The notes beneath the pieces were generated by a model. It made no database searches, was not told the DNA's origin, and worked only from the letters and a program-made list of their open reading frames with translations. From Candidatus Iainarchaeum sp. (lineage in GTDB: Archaea; Micrarchaeota; Micrarchaeia; Anstonellales; Bilamarchaeaceae): a stretch of DNA of 49,795 nt. The translations under genes were made by a program, and so were the position numbers. Below, in pieces: positions 39,801 through 48,800 of this stretch (positions are counted from its first letter, which is position 1; every line of letters begins with the position of its first letter). The stretch is taken from the NCBI GenBank assembly GCA_028714535.1, contig JAQTME010000009.1, forward strand, positions 1-49,795, given 5' to 3'.

Positions 39801-42800
39801 TGGGCCCGCCTGACGGGTCCCACACAGGGCTGCTGACCACGGTGGCGTTGTTCCCGTAGCCTGAATAGTCAAGCAGCGTGTTGTCCACGCTGCTGTTCTT
39901 GCCGTCGAACGGCAGGTATAGCGCCATGAAGGGCGTGGAGTTCCTCGACCAGGACAGGGCCACGTGCGTGACCGTGCCGTTCAGCGCATAGTTGCAGGTG
40001 AGGTTGTCTGACGAGAGGTTCTGGGGCGACGTGGCGGTCAGCGAGATGCTCGTCAGGCCCGGAGGGGTCCCTGTCCGGTTCGTCAGCGGCAGGTAGTCCG
40101 TGGCATTACCTATGAGGTATATTGTGGAGCCTATGCCGCTGCCGTCATAGGTGTAGCCGGCGTAGTCTGAATAGAAGTTGCCGCCACTGCAGTTGCCGCT
40201 GATTATGCTCGGTGAGCAGACCCTGGTCCGGTTCCAGTAGTTCGCGCCGTCATTGAATACGACAAGCTGGGCGATATAGGCCGTGAAATTGTTGTTGTAT
40301 ACCAGGTTGCCGGTGGATGTTTCGAGCTTGAACTGGTAGTCGGTGTTGTTGTAGACGGTGTTGTTGGCCACGACGTTGTTGTTGGATGATGAGAAGACGT
40401 ATATGCCTTCGTAGGTGCTGCCGTAGGCCGTGTTGTTGGCCACCACGCTGTTGCTGGAGGCGGTCAGGACGATGCCATAGCTGTTGTTGTATGCCGTGTT
40501 GCCTGTGAGGTTGTTGCCTGTGCTTGAAATCACCCAGAAGCCGGTCCAGGCGCCGCTGGCGGTGTTGTTGGCGAAGAGGTTGTCGTTTGAGCCGGTATCC
40601 GGGTAGAAGTTGTTGCCGTTGCCATAGGCGGTGTTGTTCACGATGTTGTTGTTGGTGCTGGAGATGAGGTAGACGCCGTAGGTGGGGTTGTTATAGACCG
40701 TGTTGTTGGCGATTGTGCTGCCTGTGACCGTGTTGAGGTGGAAGCCGTTGGGGGTTTCATAGACCGTGTTGTTGGTGAAGTTGTTGCCTGAGTTGGCGCT
40801 CACCTGGAAGCCGTAGCCGGTGGAATTGTAGAGCGTGTTGTTGGCGAACAGGTTGTTGTTGCAGGTTCCCTGGATGGCGAAGAGGAATGGGCTGGTGTGG
40901 GCCGTGTTGTTGACGAACCGGTTGCTCGTGGAATTGGACTGGAGCCAGAAGTCCGTGAGGGGGGTGTTGTACACCAGGTTGCCGGTGAAGTTGTTGCTGG
41001 CGCTGGAGACGAGCAGGAAGCCGTCCTCGGTATTGGAATGGACAGTGTTGTTGGCGAATAGGCTGCCTGCGACGTTGCCGAGGTGGAAGCCGTACAGGGC
41101 GCCGTAGACCGTGTTGTTGGTGAAGTTGTTGCCTGAGCTGTCACTGATCTGGAAGTCGAAGCTGGAGCTGTTGTAGACCGTGTTGTTGATGAACGCATTG
41201 CCGTTGGAGCCTGCCTGGATGGCGAGGTTGTATGGGGCGTCATGCGCGGTGTTGTTGATGATGCCGTTGCCAGTGGAACCAGAATTGAAGTAGAAGCAGG
41301 TGATGCTGTTGTTATAGGCGGTGTTGCCGGTGAAGTTGTTGTTGGTGCTGGACTCCACGTAGAAGCCGCTCTGCGAACTGGCGTAGGCGCTGTTATTGGC
41401 GAATGTGTTGCCTGATGAGGCGGCGACGACATGGAAGGCGTCGGTGTCGCCGTGGACCGAGTTGTTGGTGAAGTTGTTGTTGGTGCTTGATTCCACGTAG
41501 AAGCCGTACTCCGAAGTGTCGTAGACGCTGTTATTGGCGAATGTGTTGCCTGATGAGGAGGCGAGGATATGGAAGCCACGGACGCCGTCGTGGACTGAGT
41601 TGTTGGTGAAGTTGTTGCTGGTGAGGAGCAGGACGGCGAATCCGTAGGTGTTGCCGTATACGTGGTTGCTGGTGAAGTTGCAGTATGACGCTATGGCCAG
41701 GTAGAAGCCGTAGGGCTGGCCGTATGCTGTGTTGTTGTTGAACAGGTTGCCGAGGGTCATGAACGAGGTGCCGAAGAGCGGCTCCAGTACGAAGCCGCTG
41801 ATGCTGTTGTTGCGGGCGGTGTTGTTGGTGAAGTTGTTTCCTGAGGTGGCGGTGGCCTTGAAGCCGTCATTGTAGTTGGCATAGGCGGTGTTGTTGATGA
41901 AGTTGCTGTTGTTGGAGGCGTTGATGAACACGCCGTATGAATAGTTGGATACCTGGCAGTTCTTCACCGTGACGTTGGTGAGGGAGCCGTTGACCAGGAT
42001 GCCGTAGCTCGTGCCCGTGCTCGAGGTGCCGTTGTCGGTCATGTTGAAGCCGGCGCAGTCGAAGACGACGTTGGACGCGGCTATCTTCACGCACGTGAAG
42101 TTGCTGAGCGCGAAGGGCGAGGCGTCGTTGGGCGCGCCGACGAAGTTGTTCTTCATCACATAGCTGTTGCCGGAGGTTATCACGGCGCATGCGGTCAGGT
42201 TGGTATTGGCGATCGTGAACACCTCCGAGTAGCCCAGGGAGCACTGGCTCAGGTTGTCGCACGCCTGCACGCGTATCATGTACGCGCCGTTGGCAGTGGC
42301 CGTGCTGTTCCAGGAATACGAGAGGTTGACCGAGTTGTTCAGCCGTATGGTGCTGATGAACGTGCCGTTCGGATAGACCAGCGCGATGCTGTAGTTTGCT
42401 ATCGGGTAGCCGTTGGGGGATATTGACGCGGTGTAGTTTATCGGGACGGTGCCGCTGTAGGTGCTGTTGCCCGGCGACCAGACCTGCGGGGCCGTGGGTG
42501 GCAGGCCGCCGGGGTCGAGGAGGTCTGAGCCGGTTGTGGAGCAGTTGCTGTTGCCCCGGATGTCGCTGGCGCAGGCGTACCAGTAGAAGGTGTCGCTGCC
42601 GCTGAACTGGTGGAAGTGGGCATCCACCGTGCCGCTGAAGTTGGACCAGGTCGTCCCGTTATCCGGGCTGGCCTGGATTGTGTCGGCCCTGGAGACGTTG
42701 GCTATGTATGATATGTTCCAGCCGCCGCTATTGGCGCCGCGGAGCAGGAAATAGGAGGTGGGGGTCACGGTCACGTTGTAAATCTGGCCGCTGGTGGTGT

Positions 42801-45800
42801 TTATCGCGAACGGCGCGATGAAATGGCTCGAGTATGCCGTATGTGTGTGGTTGTAGGCGGCCGAGTTGTTGATGGTGTAGAATTCTATGCAGTTGGACGA
42901 CAGGAGCGGGTTGCCGGAAGCGTAGCTTGAATTGCAGTAGTAGATGCGGAGCAGGGACGAGGTCGGCGAGTTGTTCTGCGCCATGAACTCGAAGTAGGAG
43001 TGGTTCTTCGTGCTGGATACGTTGAACAGCCGGATTTTGACGTAGGAGGATTCGTTTGCGAGGCTGGTGTTGCTGTGCCCCGTGTCATCCATTAGCTCAG
43101 GATCCAGGTTGTAGGTGCCTGGATAGACCTGGTGCTCCTCCAGCAGGAACTGCCAGATGCTGGAGACGTTGGAGATGGTGGTGTCGGAAGTCTGGTAGCC
43201 GGTTATGTTGCTGCCGTTGATGTATATGAACGTGTCCGAGGCGCTGGTGTTGGTCTTGTAATAGAACGCCACCGAGGAGGCGTTCAGGCCGGCGGTCGTC
43301 GTGATGTTGTAGGTGATGTTGAGGGTTACGCCGAGCAGGTTGGTTGTTGAGATGTCCGCGGGCGTCTTGTTCGCCTGGACCACCAGGACTTGCTGGGCGA
43401 GCGTGAACACCTCCGAGTAGCCGGAGGAGCACTGGCTCAGGTTGTCGCACGCCTGCACGCGTATCATGTACGCGCCGTTGGCAGTGGCCGTGCTGTTCCA
43501 GGAATACGAGAGGTTGACCGAGTTGTTGGACTGGATGGTGCTGATGAACGTGCCGTTCTCATATACGAGCGCGATGCTGTAGTTGGCTATCGGGTAGCCG
43601 TTGGGCGACGATGATGCGGTGTAGTTTATCGGGACGGTGCCGCTCAGGGTGTCGTTGCCAGGCGAGTAGACGCTCGGCGCGGTCGGGGGTATGCCTGAGA
43701 GGTTGAGCAGGTCATAGCCGACAGATGAGCAGTTGCTGTTGCCCAGGATGTCGCTGGCGCAGGCGTACCAGTAGAACGTGTCCGACGCGTTGTACTGGTG
43801 GAGGTGGGCGTCCACCGTGCCGCTGAGGTTGGACCACGTGGCGCCGAAGTTGGCGGAGGTCTGTATGGTGTCTGCCCTGGAGACGTTCGTTATGTAGGCC
43901 GCGGTCCAGCCGCCGGTGTTGCCACGGAGCAGGAAGTATGACGTTGGCGATACGAGCACGCTCCCTATGTAGCCCGAGCTGTTCATGGAGAACGGGGCGA
44001 GGAGATGCGACGAATAGGCGGTGTGCGTATGGTTGTAGCCCACGGAGTTGTTGATGTTGTAGAAGTTGGTGCAGCTGGCTGAGATGGCAGGGCTGCCTGT
44101 GGTGTACGAGGAGTTGCAGTAGTAGAGGCGCAGGATGGATGAGGTGGGCGAGTTGTTGTACGCCATCACCTCGAAGAACGAGTAGTTGCTCGTGCGGGAC
44201 ACGTTGAAGAGGCGCACCTTCACGTAATTGGCGCCGCTGGCCATGCTGCTGTTGCTGTGGCCGGTGTTTTCCATGGAATCCTCGTTGAAGTTGTAGGTGC
44301 CCGGGTATGCGTCGTTGTCGTCCATCAGGAACTGCCAGGTGCTCGAGAGGTTGGAGATTGACACGTCCGTGGTGATGTAGCCGGTCACTGCCGTGCCGTT
44401 GACGAAGTAGGTGGTGTCGCTGACCGAGTTGTTCATCTTGTGGTACAGCGTCGGCGAGGAGGCGTTCAGGCCTGCGGCCGCGGTGATGTTGTAGGTTATG
44501 TTCAGCCGGCTGCCGAGCAGGTTGAACACGGTGATGTCCGCGGGCGTCTTGTTCAGCTGGACGACCAGGACGAGCTGCGGGTTTATGGTGAGGTTGTTCG
44601 AGCTGGATGTGTTGCCTGCCGCGATTGATGAGAACGGGGTGACGCGGCACTGCCAGACGTCGCCCGCGGTCAGCGCCTGGCTGACCGTGATGTTGGTCCT
44701 GCCCTGGTATAGCGCGGATATTTCCTGTGCCGAGAGCGCGCGGGGGTAGATGCGCACCTCGTCCATGGTGCCGTTGAACTCCCTGGTGTTCGTCCCCGGC
44801 TTGCCCAGGGTGAACGAAGCGTTCCAGCCGGTCCGGTTGGTCTGGTTGCCGGTGTCGCTTGCGTTGAAGGCGCCGTCCACGTACATGGTCGCGTTCGCCA
44901 GGCTGGTGTTGGCGCTGGTCACGACTATCACCGCCTGGTGCCAGCTGGAGGTGTCCGAGAAGGGCACGTCCATGATTATGGGGTCGAATGCCAGCAGGTC
45001 GCTGAAGCCGAAGAAGAAGGAGAGGGTGTTGCTTTGATTGTACTTGCCCACGGAGAAGTGCATTTCCTGGCCGGTGATAAGGCCGTTGGTGCCCCAGCCG
45101 TTCTCGGTTGAGACGCCCTCCCACCACACCATGTGTGCCTGGGTGGTCTCGTTTGCCTTGAACCACACGGACACCGTGAAGTTGTCAAGGGTCTTGAGTG
45201 CGGTGCTGGTGGTGTTGATGTAGTTGCTGGTGCCATTGAAACGGAACCCGCCGGTGCCGTTGTAGCCGCCTGTCTGGTTCCAGGCCGAGCCGTTGTTGGC
45301 GGCAGTGTTGCCGGTGCCGGAGTAGTCCACCAGCGCGTTGGACGAGTTGCCCTCCATGGGCAGGTATAGGGCCATCTGCGGGGCGCCGTTCACGTACCAG
45401 CTCACCGCGGCCGTGGTGGCCGTGCCGTTGAGCGCGTAGTTGCACGTGAGGTTGTCGGTGGTGTAGTTGTTAGTAGAGGTGGCGTTGAGGGAGATGCTTT
45501 CAACGCCAGGCGGCGGGAGGGTCAGTATCGTGACGTTGTTGGAGTTCGAGGTCGTGCCGGCGAGCGTTGATGAGAACGGGGTGACGCGGCACTGCCAGAC
45601 GTCGCCCACGGTCAGCTCCTGGCTGACGGTGACGTAGGTCTTGTTCTGGTAGAGCGCCAGGACCTGCCCTGCGGAGAGGGTGTAGTTGTATATCCTGAAG
45701 TCGTCTATGGTCCCGTTGAAGTACGGGTCGGCGTATTGCGAGCGGCCGATCCAGGTCTGGTTCGTGGAGCCGAGGGATGACGGGGTCAGGGCCATCGAGG

Positions 45801-48800
45801 CGTTCGTGCCGGCTACCGCGCCGTCGATGTACAGCGTGCCGGTGCTTGTCGCGTTGTTGAGCGTGACTACGATGTGGTGCCAGGCATATGGGGACAGCGC
45901 AGAGGAAGCGGTAATCGTCTGCTCGCCGCCGGTTCCGCCGGTGGTTATCGCAAAGCGGGGGTATGTTCCGCTGTCCGTGGTGAGAAACATGTAGACCGTC
46001 GTGCCGGTGCCGAAGTCAAAGACCCTTGGCCAGTTGGTCGTTCCTATGTCAGCCCAGTAAACCCACGCCGAGATTGTGAAGTTTTTGGTGCTGCTCAGGA
46101 GGCCGGTGGGGAGGGACATGTACTGGCTGGAACCCCTGGCGAACTGGAATGCTCCGTTGCCGTCGTAGCCGACGCTGCTGCCCCAGGTTGCGCCGTTGCT
46201 CGTCGCGTTGTTGCCCCTGCCGGAGTAGTCCAGGAGCGCGTTGGACGAGTTGCCCTCCATGGGCAGGTAAACTATCATTGCCGGCGTCCCGTTCTTGTAC
46301 CAGGACACCGCCGCAGTGATGGCCGTGCCGTTCAGCGCGTAGTTGCACGTGAGGTTGTCGGTGGTCAGGTTGTAGGCTGACGTGGCGTTGAGGGAGATGC
46401 TTTCAACGCCAGGCGGCGGGAGGGTCAGTATCGTGATGTTGTTGGAGCTTGACGCGCTGCCTGCGGCGGAGGAGGAGAACGGCGTCACCCTGCACTGCCA
46501 GACATCCCCGACCTGTGTTTCCTCGTCGGTGATGACGTTGGAGTTGTTCTGGTATAATGCGAGTATCTGCCCGGATGACAGCGAGTAGTTGTACACCCGT
46601 ATGGTGTCTATGGTGCCGTTGAACAGGCGCGTCGGGTTCTGCTGGTCCGCCCCTATGGTGACGTTGTATGGGTCAGGCGTGATCGCCGTGCGCGTACCCG
46701 TGGCTGCCTGCTTTACGCCATTCACCCAGAGCGCGACTTCCGTGCCGTTTGTCCGCCCCACCACGAAATACCATTGGCCGAGCGTCAGGGTGGCATCTGC
46801 TGCTGCGCACTTCCAGGCCCCGTCATAAACGCAGAACTCGTGGTAGTTGCCTGTGTTCGGCTTCAGGCAGTACTGCTGGTCGCCCTTGCACAGGATGGGC
46901 CTGTGGGTGCCGGAGCCGCCGTCCACGCGGACCCAGGTGGCTATCGTGAAGTTCTGGTAGCCTGTGAAGTTCAGGGTGGATGGCGAGTTAAGGTTGATAT
47001 AGCTGGTGGAAGTGGCGCTGAACGTGAACGCGCCGTTGCCGTTGTATCCGCCGGTCGCGCTCCACACCGCCGCCCCGGCGTTCGTGCCGTTGTTCCCGTT
47101 CCCTGAATAGTCGAGCAGCGCGTTGGACGAGTTGCCCTCGAACGGCATGTAAAGGGCCATCTCCGGGGTGCCGTTCACGTACCATGCCACGGCCGCGGTG
47201 GTGGCGCTGCCGTTCAGCGCGTAGTTGCACGTGAGGTTGTCGGCCGTCGAATTGTAGGCTGACGTGGCGTTGAGGGTGAGGTTGACGATGGAGGGGGGCC
47301 CGGCCACGGTGCAGCCCACTGTGATGTTGTTGCCGGATATGTTGCTGGTGGAATTGACCCTGAACACGGCCTCGTAGTAGCCGAGCGCCTGGGAACCGGG
47401 GGGCGAGCAGTTGAACTGGACCTGGGCGGTGCCGTAGTTGCTCAGGTTGCCCAGGCTGAGCGGCGTGGCGTTGATGAACGCGGTGCCGTTGCCTGCGACC
47501 GGCGCGACCGTGGTTTTGTTGTTGCTGCCGTACGACGTGACGGTGGCGTTGCTCGTTCTTGAGGTCCCGTTCTGGACGCCGCCTATGCTCAGGGTGGACT
47601 GGTTCCACGCGACGATGACCGCGGAGTTTATGGTCACGTTGTTGGAATTGGCGGTGGTGCCGGCCTCGGTGGTCGAGAAGGGCGTCACCCTGCACTGCCA
47701 GATGTCACCGGCGGTGAGCTCCTGCGACACCATCAGGTTCGTCTGGTTCTGGTACAACGCCCAGGTCTCGTTTGAAGACAGGGAATAGTTGTATATCCTT
47801 ATTTCGTCGATCGACCCGTTCCAGTATCTTCCTCTTTGTTGCTGATTTTCTCCTATCAAGACATCATAGGTGTTTTGTGAAAGGGTCCCCGTAACTGCTG
47901 CTGCGGCGTCCAGGACCCCGTCTATGTACAGTATCTTGTAAGTCCCGTTATAAACTGCCGCGAAGAAATGCCATTGGCCGTCATTCACATTCTTGGTTCC
48001 TGCGACATCCACGCTGCTCAGCCCGGTTGTTCCGAATGCAAGGGTATTTCCGGCATTATAACGATGGATCCTCCAGGAACCGTCCCCTTTCGTTATGAGC
48101 GCCTGCCAGGCCGTATTGAAAGTATTGACTTTTATCCAGCCGGTGATGGTGAAGGGCCCGGTAAACCGGTACCTTGAATTATTGCCATAATTGAGGTATT
48201 GGTTCACTCCGTTGAATGTGAATGTCCCGTTCCCGTTGTATCCTCCGGTCGCGCTCCAGACGCTGCCGTTTGCATTGGTCCCGTTGTTTCCATAGCCTGA
48301 ATAGTCCAGGAGCGCGTTTGAAGAGTTGCCCTCCATGGGCAGGTAGAGCAGCATGGCCGGGGCCCCGTTCTTGTACCACGCGACTGCGGAGGTGTTGGCG
48401 CCGCCGAGGTCGTAGTTGCACGTGAGGTTGTCCGTGGTCAGGTTGTAGGGCGACGTGGCATTGAGCGTGACGTTGACCGTGGGCGGGTCCACGATGTAGT
48501 CGAACTCGACCGGGTTCCCGCTCACTCCCAGGTCGAATGTGTCCTGGATGCCGGTGAGGTTCGTCAGGAGGATGATGTAGAGGCCGTCGGCTGTGATGGT
48601 CCCGAAGTCCGCGAGCAGGGTGGTGCCGTCCTTTTCATAGACCTGCACCGATGCGTCGCTGTAGTTGCTCTTCGCATAGATCCGTATGTCGTTCGCCGCT
48701 GAGAGGTTCTCCTCGAACACGACCCTGGCGTAGTGGCCGGCGGGGATCTCCTTGTAGACGAAGTCCCTCGCGCTCACCTGCGGGTAGATGTTCTCCAGGA

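Noticed and set aside
37440-42215. Regularly spaced GTTGTTGGC-type repeats as a CRISPR array
   Set aside because: Repeats are imperfect, in frame, and encode beta-helix coils; there are no unique spacers and no cas genes.
43712-45166. 484-aa minus-strand frame inside the giant gene
   Set aside because: Arg/Gln/His-rich off-frame shadow of the Asn/Ser/Thr-rich repeats.
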